64,000 nucleotides of DNA from Mycteria americana (GCF_035582795.1 NC_134366.1:138346756-138410755), one strand, 5' to 3'. Positions 1-14,055 are shown, counted from the first letter of the stretch. Numbers and translations are program-made. The notes: generated by a model from the sequence alone, not told the origin.

Positions 1-619
1 AGAGGGAAAGTATGGAAAACATCTGAAGGGGGCATCAGAAAAAGTCCATTTGTTATGCTTTTCTCCTTTACAACATTCTTATTCCTTTACATTTATACAT
101 ATAGATACATATACACTGGCATATGATGGATTCTTGCCCTTTTAATGTCTACCTTTAAAAAGGAAAAAGTGTTATCCTTTTAAAAAGTCATTTTTATTGT
201 AAAGCATGTCAAACGTCACATGCCAATTTACAGGTGGTGACCTTGTTTCACAGACTACTGTATGGTTTAATTTTCTAAAATTCTTTCTAATCCTGTGGTC
301 TCTGATTTTTTGAGTGTCTCTTTCTAGATATCTGATTTCTAAGATGCCGATTTTACTTGGAAATATAGATGCTAACTGTGGCATAAGGTCAGACTAGCAT
401 GAAATGCAAACCTTGAAGCAATTGAAATTTCATGCTACTCATGAAAGTGTGGGCCCCGACGTATCAAAAAATCATTAAATAAGTTTCTGTAAAGCCACAG
501 AAAAAAGAAGCTGTTTTTACTGAACAGCATTCTTGCTCTTTGGAGTATGCTTTTTGTTCATGGCATGGGTCGTGTAGATACGTATACGCAACCAGGAATG
601 TTTATTTCTTCTGCTTCAG
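1..619 (+). other. SULF1: SULF1 intron, 3' part
   Basis: This is AT-rich sequence ending in a polypyrimidine stretch and CAG at 617-619, the acceptor for the first exon visible here. The upstream coding exons of SULF1 (signal peptide, sulfatase catalytic domain, first part of the hydrophilic domain) lie outside the window. An open frame runs from 547 across the acceptor, but it is intronic before 620. I see no other feature. Confidence 0.8.
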
Positions 620-866
620 AATACAAACCTCGATTTGTTCACACTCGCCAAACCCGGTCCTTGTCTGTGGAATTTGAAGGTGAAATATATGACATAAATC
701 TGGAAGCGGAAGGACTGCAGGTGTTGAAGACCAAAAGTATCACCAAGCGTCACAATGCTGAAAATGAGGAAGAAGCAGAGGAAACCGATGGTGCTCCTGG
801 TGACGCAATGATCGCTGATGGCACTGATGCTATAGGTCAACCCAACTCTGTCAGAGTGACGCACAA
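620..866 (+). CDS. SULF1: SULF1 exon: hydrophilic domain with furin-like sites
   Basis: This is an internal exon of the extracellular sulfatase Sulf-1. Sulf-1 removes 6-O-sulfate from heparan sulfate at the cell surface and in the matrix, and so tunes Wnt, FGF, BMP and other growth-factor signalling. The exon starts with two bases completing a Lys codon after the CAG acceptor. It reads [20 protein letters not shown] and ends THK, with the Lys codon split AA|A over the donor GTACAG at 867. The region belongs to the Sulf-specific hydrophilic domain that binds heparan sulfate. RQTR followed by Ser, and ITKR followed by His, resemble proprotein-convertase sites; furin processing of Sulfs is known, but which site is used is inference. 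A very acidic run ([10 protein letters not shown]) near the middle looks lineage-variable. Identity rests on recalled similarity to vertebrate SULF1 and on phase agreement with the next exon. Confidence 0.96.
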
Positions 867-2657
867 GTACAGTTGCTTTTTCTGTGGTTTTTTTTTCTTA
901 AAATGAAATCTTCATTTTCTAATTGCATTCTCTCTCTTTCCATTTTTTACTATTTTATGATTACAATATTTAAGAACTTAAAACTGTCGTTGTAGATTTT
1001 AGATAAACCCGAGTTGTACTTGTTAGTAGGTGGAATCATTTAACTTTAGTATGTGTATTTTAAAGAGAGGCATCTAGTTTAGGTTTTATTTCTGAGGAAG
1101 AGTAGGCATCTCCAGAGGGAGATTCATCCTCCGTATCGAAACATGCATCTTATGATGGATTAATCACTCTGTGAAGCTGACGCTCCTGCTGTTCTTTATA
1201 AAGTCTAGGCTACCAGCTTAGCATAGAGGCCTAAATTTGAGAGGACTGAAATCCCACTCTAAATGAGGACAGATTGCATCAGTTGCATCCCCTTTCTTAA
1301 TGCTTAGTTGTTTGCAGCCAGTAACATTAGCTAAGACACATTAGACCTGTTTAACCCTGAAGAGACCCACAGTCATTTTTCCATCCTAGAAGATGCTTAG
1401 ATTTCAATTTTTAGCCCTACACTAAATCTGAATGATAAGGCAAAAATCTAGAAATATTTTTAGTTTAAAAATCTAATATGATTCATCTGAAAAGCCAGGC
1501 AGATGCAGGCAACAAAAGTCTTCTATTTTACCCTCTTTATTGTGTTTAAAATATAAATAGCATTTCTCTCTTTTCTTCTTTTTTTTTTAAAAAACATCAA
1601 GGAAAACATAAAAGTTAATTTTGAATAAGTAAAAATTATCCTTTCTTTTACATTGATAATTTCCAACTGTGGTATTAATAAAGCCTTAAATAGCTTTCTG
1701 GAAAAGTTATTATTTCTCCGTAAAGTGATTTGACTTTTACTGAATACAGTATTGTTTTCAGAAATCTGTGAGTGAAGAAAAAAACATAATGCAATAACAT
1801 GGGAAGAGATAAGCATCTAAATCTTCCTTTCTGCTATTCTTCTCAAAAATTAAAAGAAGGGCTCTGATGAAGCAGGACCCAAGAAAGGTTGTGTCTATAA
1901 AATTGGAATATTTCTGTAATTAAGGAATTTCTGTTTGCCAGCATAGAGGCTTTGAAAACCCAGCCTGTAGTCTGCTGGGTTTTCTATCTCAGTCCACCTC
2001 CTTGGCCTTCCACATGCTTTTTTTTCTCTTGGTACAGCTGTTTTTTCAAACACTGGTATGAATGTTTTTGTCATTGCATCACTTTGTGACTTGAGTGTTC
2101 TGTTTGTAACCACTTGTAACCACTGTTACCACTTGTTTGAACTCTCTGCTCTAACTTTGATTCTTATTGATCTTTATTGATTATATTGATCTTTAGTCCA
2201 TTGACTTTATGTTCTGTTCTTGACTATTTTACATACTTGGAAGATGAGTCACATTCATGTGGCAAGAGGAATATATTTCTCACCAGCTGGTGGTTAAATA
2301 AGCAATGGCATGTTTCGTGAAGAGGCTTTAAATTCTGAACAGGTTTTTATTTCCATTTCAATTTCATTTCTGATTGGATTAAGAATTTCCAAGATGGCTG
2401 TGCCATTGCATTTTTGTTTAGCAGACACAAAGCATCTGTCACGGATGAGGATTTTTTTTTTTATTTGCAGAGAAAACAGATTGAAGCAATTATTAATATT
2501 ATTAAGTCAACATGAGAAGACCTTGTAGAGTTTTTTCATTTCTTAACAGAGTACAACAAAGAATTGATTAGGAATGTTGGAAGAAAGAGACGAAATGGGT
2601 AGGCAATTGGGAAACCACTTACCTTCTTTTTCCTATTTGTTAAACTCACATCTACAG
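867..2657 (+). other. SULF1: SULF1 intron
   Basis: GT-AG intron of about 1.8 kb (donor GTACAG, acceptor TCTACAG). It contains only A/T-rich sequence and short homopolymers. Around 2095-2135 a short motif resembling GTAACCACTTG is repeated imperfectly. The small open frames here have no coding character. Confidence 0.85.
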
Positions 2658-2754
2658 ATGTTTTATTCTTCCAAATGACACTATTCACTGTGAGAGGGAG
2701 CTCTACCAGTCCGCCAGAGCCTGGAAGGACCACAAGGCTTACATTGATAAAGAG
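2658..2754 (+). CDS. SULF1: SULF1 exon: CFILPND...YIDKE
   Basis: This 97-bp exon supplies the last base of a Lys codon, then 32 codons reading [20 protein letters not shown] and on to YIDKE, and ends in phase 0 at a GTAAGA donor. It starts the conserved C-terminal part of the hydrophilic domain, and its two cysteines probably form disulfides in the secreted enzyme. The reading matches vertebrate SULF1 nearly residue for residue as I recall it. The next exon continues in phase 0 after an 85-bp intron, which is one of the shortest introns in the window. Confidence 0.97.
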
Positions 2755-2839
2755 GTAAGAGGTATTTTAAAACCTGAGTGAAGTCTTTGCACTGCTACCT
2801 TTTCAAAGAATAATTCTGACTCGGAAATATTCTCGGCAG

Positions 2840-2934
2840 ATCGAAGCTCTCCAAGACAAAATTAAGAATTTGAGGGAAGTTAGAGGACACCTAAAAAGAA
2901 GAAAACCAGATGAATGTGACTGTAGTAAACAGAG
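2840..2934 (+). CDS. SULF1: SULF1 exon: basic coiled-coil segment
   Basis: This 95-bp exon encodes [20 protein letters not shown] and continues [11 protein letters not shown] plus two bases of a Ser codon, ending at a GTAAGA donor. The regular Leu/Ile spacing with many charges suggests a helix or coiled coil within the hydrophilic domain. The basic run KRRK fits its heparan-sulfate-binding role. The Cys-x-Cys pair is a landmark of the family. Phase (0 in, 2 out) agrees with both neighbours. Confidence 0.97.
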
Positions 2935-3312
2935 GTAAGAGAGATGACATTCAACACTGAAAGCTACGCTGATTGCTAAGGCTTACACATTTTCCAAGTT
3001 TTTTGAGATGGAAAAGAAAGAACATAAGCTTTATTGATATTTATAACCACTGTAGGTACTCATTTTTGTTAGACTGCTTTTAAGAGTAGAAACCACTGTG
3101 AATCAAAAGAAGATAAATGTAAAAATTTTATGATTAAATATATTTGTATTCTGCTAACATATTTGAACCCAGCTGTAGTTTTGCTATAATCTAGCATAGG
3201 ATCACTCACACAGATATAACTTCTTTAAATGAAGTGAAAATCATAAGTCATTCTGTGTAGTTCTTTAAGAAAATGTCAAAGATGGTATGTTTCTGGTTTG
3301 GTTTTATGTTGA

Positions 3313-3910
<598 letters not shown>

Positions 3911-4083
3911 AGAAGCAGCCCAGGAAGTGGATGGCAAACTGCAGCTCTTCAAAGAGAACCGGAGAAGGAAGAAGGAAAGGAAGGGGAAAAAGCGCCAGAA
4001 GAAAGGAGATGAGTGTAGCCTTCCTGGACTGACGTGTTTTACCCACGACAACAACCACTGGCAAACAGCACCGTTCTGGAACT
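3911..4083 (+). CDS. SULF1: SULF1 exon: end of hydrophilic domain, start of C-terminal domain
   Basis: This 173-bp exon reads [20 protein letters not shown], then a dense basic cluster ([14 protein letters not shown]), then [20 protein letters not shown] and FWN. It ends one base into a Leu codon at a GTAAGT donor. The basic cluster is the strongest heparin-binding-type patch seen here. After it comes the compact cysteine-containing C-terminal domain, which resembles the C-terminal part of glucosamine-6-sulfatase. Phase is 1 at both ends and agrees with neighbours. Confidence 0.97.
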
Positions 4084-6818
<2,735 letters not shown>

Positions 6819-7699
6819 GTAAAAGAAAAAGAGAAATGTTTATTTCCATTTTATTCATTTTTTTCCACCTGCTTAAGTACTAATTGTATCCATGAAGTCT
6901 CGCTCTCCTAAGTGTTGCTCTGAATAGTTTGGAACGATCCACATACACCGTCCTGCACAACCGCAGGAGCAGGGAGCTTCTTTGCAAGTTTGCACGGATA
7001 CTGATGGCAAAGCACAAGCTTTGACAGAAATGCTGCAGAAAAGTTCTCATGTTATTTGAGCTAATCAACAACAAGCATATGCAGATCTCCATAGTCATAA
7101 CTCCTCTCTGTTGCAGGGTTTATTTGGTTAGTTTTTGCCTCCCAGTAGCAGGTGAGGTATTAAATCCTGTGTTTATTCCAATTGCTGTCTGTCCATATGA
7201 ACAACCTCAGGCTCTACATCACAACTGAGACTTAACATTGCAAACTTCTCATCAGCTGTAGTCCCCTCTGGTTTTGAGGAAAGCAATATTTCTTTACAAG
7301 AGTCTCTGAGTACAAAAATAGCTGGTATTTATACTTCATTCCTCTGGAATTCATTGCACTTAAATTTGGTTGATTGAATATTGCGATTTTTTTACAGGCA
7401 TATTTCCTTCTACATATTTTGTGTTGTTGCATCTTTGTATCTCTTTCTTCACCTACAAATGTTTCTCCTTTTTACAATATCTAATTGTTTGAGGGTTTTA
7501 TTATTTTTGAAAAACGGTGGTTTTTCAGTTCTTTTATATAAAACTTCCAGGAAATCTTTGTTGGACTGCAGCTCTGCCTTTATTTAACACAGTACATTTC
7601 TTTTTAGGAATTAGATGCTGTGCATGGAAAACTACATTGTGAATGGTTTTACAAGTTCTAAACACTAACAAAAGTTACTCTTGTATTTTCCTATATCAG
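6819..7699 (+). other. SULF1: SULF1 intron
   Basis: GT-AG intron of 881 bp. It is plain AT-rich sequence with T-rich runs around 7380-7500 and no recognisable element. The acceptor side (TTTTCCTATATCAG) has an interrupted pyrimidine tract, so it is relatively weak. Confidence 0.8.
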
Positions 7700-7733
7700 G
7701 AAATAAAGATGGAGGAAGCTATGATCCACACAG
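7700..7733 (+). CDS. SULF1: SULF1 34-nt penultimate exon (candidate cassette exon)
   Basis: This very short exon completes Gly, then reads NKDGGSYDPH, then two bases of Arg. Its length is not a multiple of three (34 = 11 codons + 1 base). The acceptor tract is broken by purines and the donor GTATCC is poor at +4 to +6, both typical of an exon that can be skipped. The canonical SULF1 C-terminus needs it. Skipping shifts the terminal exon into a different frame, which happens to be open for 274 codons. Presence of the exon is well supported by homology and phase; alternative use is inference. Confidence 0.93.
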
Positions 7734-8428
7734 GTATCCACACTTTTTTATTCTCCTCAGCAGCTTCTTTCCAAATAATTGCATGACTCCAGCCCATCTC
7801 AACTAATGTCTGTATCCCGCCATGTTGCACACAGCATAGCTTTTGATGCATGCATTTTCTAACTACTCTACACTGGACTTGGCCATTGTTTTTTAGATCT
7901 ACCATTCTGCATTTAACGTAGCTCCTTGTCATAGCAAGACTTCATACAGCTCATATTCCATGCCTGTATTTCTTAGATGTTTACACAGGGAAAATGACAC
8001 AAAAAGAATCACCTCTTTTGAGTTGTTTTCCTGTTGTTGGGTCGATTTTGAATGGGTTGGGGTTTTTTTCTGGTTTTATTTAGGAAGTCTGTACAGCTGC
8101 TTTTTAAACGTAAACCAGATGTGATTAAAAAGCTTTCTGAGGTATATGTATCCAAAGAGCCTAATCAAACCTACGGAAGCAAAGTAAAATCTTCTCACTG
8201 GCTTTAGGAAATGTTGGCAGATGCTGCTTCAAGCAAAAGCAGTGCTCAGCGTGAGCAGCAGGTGCTCAGAAGGCAGCAGGAGACAGGTCAATATAAGCAT
8301 GACAGAAAGATGAGGCTCCTTTGGGTAGGGGGGCCGACGCTTTCAGACCAGATCACACACGCATGAAATGAAGTTTCTTGAAAAGATTGTAATATTTGAA
8401 CTGAGGAAGGGCACCAGGTGAACCTTCC

Positions 8429-8464
8429 TATAAAAAACCACCAGGTTTTTTATACCTGGTGGTT
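8429..8464. repeat. Two overlapping, mutually exclusive hairpins
   Basis: 8429-8439 pairs perfectly with 8444-8454 (11-bp arms TATAAAAAACC / GGTTTTTTATA, 4-base loop). 8436-8445 pairs perfectly with 8455-8464 (10-bp arms AACCACCAGG / CCTGGTGGTT, 9-base loop). The arms overlap, so only one hairpin can form at a time. The simplest origin is a replication template switch. A function is not supported by anything else here. Confidence 0.85.
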
Positions 8465-8492
8465 GAACCTGAGGAATACATGAAAGACTGAT

Positions 8493-8552
8493 GCTTGCAA
8501 GTATATTTATCTGCTTGCAAGTATACTTACCTGTTTGCAAGTATACTTATCG
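8493..8552. repeat. 20-bp tandem repeat, three copies
   Basis: Three contiguous copies of a unit beginning GCTTGCAAGTATA start at 8493, 8513 and 8533, with one to three differences between copies. It is intronic and lies just downstream of the nested hairpins. Confidence 0.9.
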
Positions 8553-9794
8553 TACCTACATGTTTATCGTGCAGAGCCCAGTTCCTCCTAGTGGAGGAAT
8601 CAGTCAAACATAAAGCAAAAGCCTGAAGAGACTGAAAAACCTCAGGTCTTAACAGTACTGCACTTGCTGTTCATTGAGCAATATTTGTACTCAGGGTAAA
8701 AAACAGATTAAAGTCTGTCAAGTGTCATATTTAGACTTGATACCTTTTCAGGGTATATCAGTTTTATACATTTTCTTCTCCATGCGCTTTGGTGGATTAG
8801 CTCCTGATATACATTGTTTACCTGAGATGTAAACTAGGTCCAAGGAGTATACAAGTGTACTTAAAACTTTTTTTCACAGGGTCTTCTGAAAATAATCTTG
8901 TAATTAGCTCCCAGCAGCCAGGGAACAATTAAGATAATGTATTTCAATGGTTTATAGATCTCCAATTGAAGCAGCTCATTTTTCCTTGCAGCCAGTTTTG
9001 TATTTTCTCACTTGAGTAGTTTGGGGATCTAGGAAAATGATAAGCTTTTGTTTGGTTATATCCCAGTTGTTTGCATTGCTCGTTACAGCCTGGTGGGAAC
9101 TGGTTACTATAATGACAGAAAATAATCCCTGTAATTATGCTTTTAAGTCTTTCATTAGAAGACATCCTTGTAAGCATTCCTCATTTTAACTACAGATCTA
9201 ACAGAAATGGCGTTTTTGAACTGTAGGATTGCATGAAATAGTAGAGCACATAGGATTAATCTTTAAATTATATCTTGCTACACTGTTTAGTAATTAAAAC
9301 ATTTTAACTTCTGATACCAAGTCAATAACATTATGCTGCTGGGATAAATATCAGGTATAGTATAACACAAGTGATACTGCTCTGTGCCATTGCATTCCAG
9401 CCACCCAGTTTCTCAATATACACAGATGCCTGGGTTCAACATTTTGGTTCAAGATCCATCTTGGTCGATATTGGTTTTCTTTTCCAAAACAAACAAACAA
9501 AAAATAATGAACAAAAACCGTTAATCAGGAATCATTAAAACAATCTCTTAGAGGATCCTTTTCTTGATGCCTGCAGAGAAACCAGCGGAATAAGAAAGGG
9601 AAAGGCCTACGCTGCTAAGTCATCTGAACTACCCCTTAGGCTTCCTTCAGATGTTGCAGTTCATCCACTCAGCCCTGTTTCCAGTTCAAAATGTCCGAGT
9701 TAGTACAGCACTACAGGTGTTACAAGGGCAATATTGAGACAACAGGCCTGTATGGAAACAGCCAGTATAGTGCTGTTTGCTAACACACAGGGAG

Positions 9795-9977
9795 AGAGCT
9801 TCAGCGGGGTAGAACTCGTGTCACCTGTGTCCCTTGGTGGACAGAACAACTCTGCAGAGCTTCAGCGGGGTAGAACTCGTGTCACCTGTGTCCCTTGGTG
9901 GACAGAACAACTCTGCAGAGCTTCAGCGGGGTAGAACTCGTGTCACCTGTGTCCCTTGGTGGACAGAACAACTCTGC
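9795..9977. repeat. 61-bp minisatellite, three near-identical copies
   Basis: The unit begins AGAGCTTCAGCGGGGTAGAA and starts at 9795, 9856 and 9917. The copies appear identical over almost their full length, which implies recent expansion. A period of 61 is not divisible by 3, so each copy changes frame. The small open frames across it are therefore not coding. Confidence 0.95.
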
Positions 9978-12900
9978 AGACGTGGCTGACAACAGGATGT
10001 GGGAACTGCACACTCCTCTCTCCTCTCCTGCTTGTCTGAGGTTTCTCAGAGCCACCAAGGAGATGATTGTACCTACTTGTCTTTAGTCTCAGTAGAGATA
10101 TGTCCAGATCCCTTATTAGTGTTGAGACAATGCAGGCACGGATGGCATCATGGGACTCCGAGGCATGTTATTTGGAGAGTGAAGCTTCGCTGATGCTTGA
10201 TTTTTAAAAATCAGAAGATGTTTTACTGTGAACAGTTAGCAATAATTTTTCTCTCTTTTGGGTCTGACATAGCTGAGAGATCCAAAATATTGCTCAAGGA
10301 AACCACTGCCATGCTGTTACTCAAATGCAACTCATCTGCACTTTCCCATTTCACACCTATTTGTAATGAGATTTCTTACAGGGGAAAACCTTTTCTTTAC
10401 TCTCTCCTTCCCGCTGTATGCTTTGTTTTCAGTGGGAAACTTTTCATGCTTACTGCTAAGTTGTGGAATTAAGCTGTGAGGTGACTCACTCAGTCAACCA
10501 ACATACAACCAGCTCTAGGACCTTAAAACTTTGCTTTCCTATTTGTTTAACACGTGTGAATACAAGTTACCTCTCTCCCATGTGTTTAAACAAGTTATTT
10601 TTTTCTTCTTGACATGAAGATGATGGAACAATTCCCAGTGCCTTCCCAGCCGTGAAACTCTTCTGACACTGCAGAAACAGCGCCACATTTAGAGGGGAAA
10701 ATACGGACCCAGCACGAAGGACCGTGTAGCGCTGACATTCTTTGAGCTATTTTGTAGGAATACAGCAAACTCCTTGCTGATCTTACTTCTCTGCAGCACA
10801 GCCCCGTTGCCCTGCTTCTGAGGCTGCTGGGAAACCCTGCTCCTCTTTGCTGGTCCCCAGACCTCCCTGCTGCCACCCCAGCTTGCCCAGCTCAACCCCC
10901 TGTCCCACCACCTGGGACAGGCAGAGAGGCTCCTCTCGGCCCAAAGGCACCTTTCTGGCCCCTGCTTTGCCCCCCCACTGCCCTGGCCCATCCCCAAACC
11001 TGTCACCAGTCAAAGGGCAGCACTCCAGTTTCAGTTTCTGCCGTCACATACCAAACCACTTTGGCCACTGACTGTTCCTACAGCAGTGTGTTTTCCTATA
11101 CAGGCTCTGATTTGGCAAAGAAAAAAATATATGAAACTATCAATACAAATAATAACAGAGCAAAATTTCAATATTGTCGCATTTGTAGTGTGGTTAATAT
11201 CTTAGAGGGTTTGGTGACTAAATTCCTCAAAAATGCATCCCTTCCTGTGATGTTTTCTAGGGCCCTTTAGGCCTCTAAGCACTGGAATAGTAAGACTTCT
11301 TTCTTGAAACCTCTGCAGTTTTTAATTACCTTTTGTTTCAGGAATCAAGTTATCCATAATTCGACTGACAAAGCTGGCCATGTGGCCATGCCATGATTTC
11401 ATTTTTCTTGTCTACTTCAGGAAAAGAAAGAAGGAAGATGCTCTGTCATACCTGTCCTACCACATTGAAAAACCTGCTGTTGCTTCCTGTAACAGGGAGT
11501 TTGCCAAGTGTTTGCAAAAAAAATATTTCTAGAACTTGCTTTAAAAAAAAATAAGATAATTAAATTTTACATTGTAAAATATTTACAGCTGTATTAAGTG
11601 AAGAAATATCAATTAAGATCAAAGATTCAGGTGTTTCCAAGTAAGGAAAGTGGTCTCCCTTTGGTGCAGAATAAGGCCCCTCATCATAAGAAAATCTCAA
11701 GGTTTTTTTTGACTATAATGGTATTTTTCTGACTTTCCATATGATGGACTAAATATTGGAGAAATTCTTTCCAGTGTGAAATCCCAAGCTAGTAAAGACG
11801 CAAAGAATATAAGCTATGATAGATACAATTTGTATCTTCTGTTTTACTTGAACAACAAGAAAGGTCAAGTTAAAATGCAAACAAATTAATGGAGATGCCA
11901 AGAACCCACTGTAGGGATGAAGGGCTCAATATAGATAAGTATTTGTGCTCAATTCATGCTGTTGGACTATAGCCACTTGAACTCTCAGGGTAATTACTAC
12001 TAGTCTACCTGCCTCTACAATTTTCAGAAAGAGAGTAAGTCATCTCAGTGAACTAGTTACTAAATATTGCCTGCAACATCATTTGTAAGGACAAATTTGC
12101 CACTTTCCCTGACAGGCTTTTGCATTAGCTGATTAGTTTTTCCTTGTAGGCCACTTTGTTGGTAAAATCTTTGGACTGAACACAGTCTGTGCAGTGAACT
12201 AAATGAAATAGTGGTGTTCAGTGTTACTTGTCACTACAAAATTTCACGCTACATTTGATAATCTGGGTGGCTATAGTCACTGTAGTGACTTTTAAAATCT
12301 TCTGGAAATGGGTTTCCTTCATGTCTTTGCTTTTTCTGGCTGTGGTCAATATAAAATGCAGCTCAATTGCTATTTATAGACTCCCATGTATGCCCTTTAT
12401 TCAAACTTGTTATTTGATAAAGCTGTTAGACATTCTCTTAGAAAGCTTTTTTTTTAAATTAAAAAAAATAAAACCTTTAGGAGGTTCTGTATCTATGTAT
12501 ATTTTAACACTATTTTACAGAGTGGTGCAGTCCTATAAATTAATTCACACTAAGTTTTCACAGCTTTTGTTTCTCCTAATTGCTCCATGTAAATTGAAAT
12601 GAATGTTTACCAAGTAAATAAAATACTACCTTTGGCTATCATTTATTAAATAAAATGTGGCTGGTTTGTTTGTAGACCATATGTCTTGAGCTACCCAGAC
12701 ACCAAATTCCTGTGGGCATTGTTGAAGTTGAGGTCACTAATGGCTTTCAGAGTTAGTCCCATCTTTTACACTTAACTGTTGTTCATTTATTCCATATTTT
12801 GGTGGATCGTTAAAGAAAGGTGAATGGATTGTTTGTGTATTGAAGCACCTTTCCTGCCTTGAAATATCAGAGGAAAGATTTATCTCTGCCTGTCATCACA

Positions 12901-13175
12901 AAGCCCCATTAGACCAGATTTTGCTTTTTCACTCAGTCCAAGGATGTAGCAGAAGACAGGGAGTTTCTTGCTGTGTGTGCAGCAGGAGCTGTGAACACAC
13001 CTGAGCCCACAATCATTAATATGATGACAGAAGATGTGGAGCGTCTTACATTTTGAGCTACATACATTATGAATAGTGGTGCTTTCATGCAAATTGCTGT
13101 AGAAACACACGTGGAAGCTTTGCTTGCACTTTTAAGCTGGTGTTCACCATTAGGCTTTCTTCTTTCTTTCAACAG

Positions 13176-13206
13176 AGGACAGCTATGGGATGGATGGGAA
13201 GGCTAA
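13176..13206 (+). CDS. SULF1: SULF1 terminal coding segment (canonical stop)
   Basis: After CTTTCAACAG the exon completes Arg and reads GQLWDGWEG followed by TAA at 13204-13206. This is the standard SULF1 C-terminus, a Gly-Gln-Leu-Trp-Asp/Glu-Gly-Trp-Glu-Gly ending shared by Sulf-1 and Sulf-2. The same exon continues as 3' UTR for about 2.4 kb in this reading. Confidence 0.96.
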
Positions 13207-13999
13207 CCTGCCCAATTTCACTGGTGACATCAACTGGCAAGGACTGGAAGACTTGTACAGTGTGAATGAAAGTGTATATGAATACAGATACAACTATAGA
13301 CTTAGTCTGGCTGACTGGACTAATTACTTGAAGGATGTAGATAGAATGTTTGCACTGCTGAACAGTTACTACCAGCAAAATAAAACAGACAAGGCTAACA
13401 CTGCTCAAAGCAAGGGGGATGGGGACGAATCATCCACGCCGACTACCTTGGTGGAAATGGCTTCTGCTGAAGAATCAAGCGGCCTGCCTGCAGAAGAGTT
13501 GCAGCTTATTGTGCCAACGGACTTTGCAGCCCTCGCTTTGAGCACGGTGATTTTAAGTCAGGAGAGGAAACTTGAATTAAACAATGATATTCCTGAGAAA
13601 AGTAGTTTGAATGACGCACACTGGAGAAATAATCATCAAGCTGAAAAATGGATGGAGGATAAAGAATCGGACCGTTTTGATATGGATTTCAGTGGAAACG
13701 GTTTGATAGAGTTGGAGTCCCAGCATAGCTTCATGCTACAACCCATCAGCATTCCTCAAAAAGACACTCATCAGGACGGTGACACTGTGGAAGATATATT
13801 TGAAGATCAAATATATCTTCCTGTGAGGTCTGATGAAGCCCTTGTTCATCAGGCTGTAAACGTATCCATTAGGGATTCATCTATCGGTACCCAGAAAACA
13901 GGAACTTTCTTTAAAAAACCGGAACAGAGTCTTGCAGGGGAAACTTCACAAATCCTAAATGTAGAAGGCAGTGCCTCAGCTCCACTCTCCTTGGATTAG
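13176..13999 (+). CDS. SULF1: Candidate alternative SULF1 C-terminal tail (274 aa), reached by skipping exon 7700-7733
   Basis: The terminal exon is open from its first base to TAG at 13997-13999 in the +1 frame relative to canonical SULF1. Direct splicing of 6695-6818 to 13176 gives ACA G|AG GAC AGC TAT GGG ATG, so the tail would begin EDSYGMDGKANLPNFT. It ends EGSASAPLSLD. The tail has no cysteine and no hydrophobic membrane segment. It contains four N-glycosylation sequons (NFT, NES, NKT, NVS), a Tyr/Trp-rich helical-looking start (NWQGLEDLYSV to NYLKDVDRMFALL), and then an acidic Ser/Thr-rich remainder. Two Ser-Gly pairs sit in acidic surroundings (EESSGLPAEE and DFSGNGLIELE), resembling glycosaminoglycan attachment sites. 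Secretory-type features without their own signal peptide fit a tail on a secreted protein better than an independent cytosolic protein. An alternative reading is an overlapping ORF starting at ATG 7709 (282 aa, A at -3 and G at +4) or at ATG 13190 (269 aa). Expression is unproven. Confidence 0.6.
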
Positions 14000-14049
14000 A
14001 TCAAGTTGTAAACCATTGAATAAGTTCTCCTTTTTCTTAATAGCAAACT

Positions 14050-14055
14050 AATAAA
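14050..14055 (+). terminator. SULF1: AATAAA, proximal polyadenylation signal candidate
   Basis: AATAAA lies 51 nt after the stop of the 274-codon alternative tail. If used, it would make a compact transcript whose last exon is almost entirely coding for that tail. Use is unproven. Confidence 0.4.

Larger units (their letters stand above)
7734..13175 (+). other. SULF1: SULF1 last intron (5.4 kb)
   Basis: GT-AG intron ending in a strong pyrimidine tract and CAG at 13173-13175. Inside lie nested hairpins at 8429-8464, a 20-bp x 3 repeat at 8493-8552, a 61-bp x 3 minisatellite at 9795-9977 and a GC-richer stretch at about 10800-11010. The remainder is featureless AT-rich sequence. Several short open frames over the minisatellite and the GC-rich stretch look like composition artefacts. 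Confidence 0.8.

Noticed and set aside
9734..10193. Short ORFs with repeated residues around 9.73-10.19 kb
   Set aside because: They read through the 61-bp minisatellite, whose period is not a multiple of three, so repeated copies are in different frames.
10595..11071. Overlapping ORFs of 74-105 codons near 10.6-11.07 kb
   Set aside because: GC-rich intronic patch open on both strands; no domain or conserved motif, and not flanked by phase-compatible SULF1 splice sites.
13190..13999. 269-codon ORF as an independent gene starting at ATG 13190
   Set aside because: It shares the SULF1 terminal exon and is open upstream to the splice junction. Joining from exon 6695-6818 in frame explains it better than a separate gene without promoter or signal peptide.
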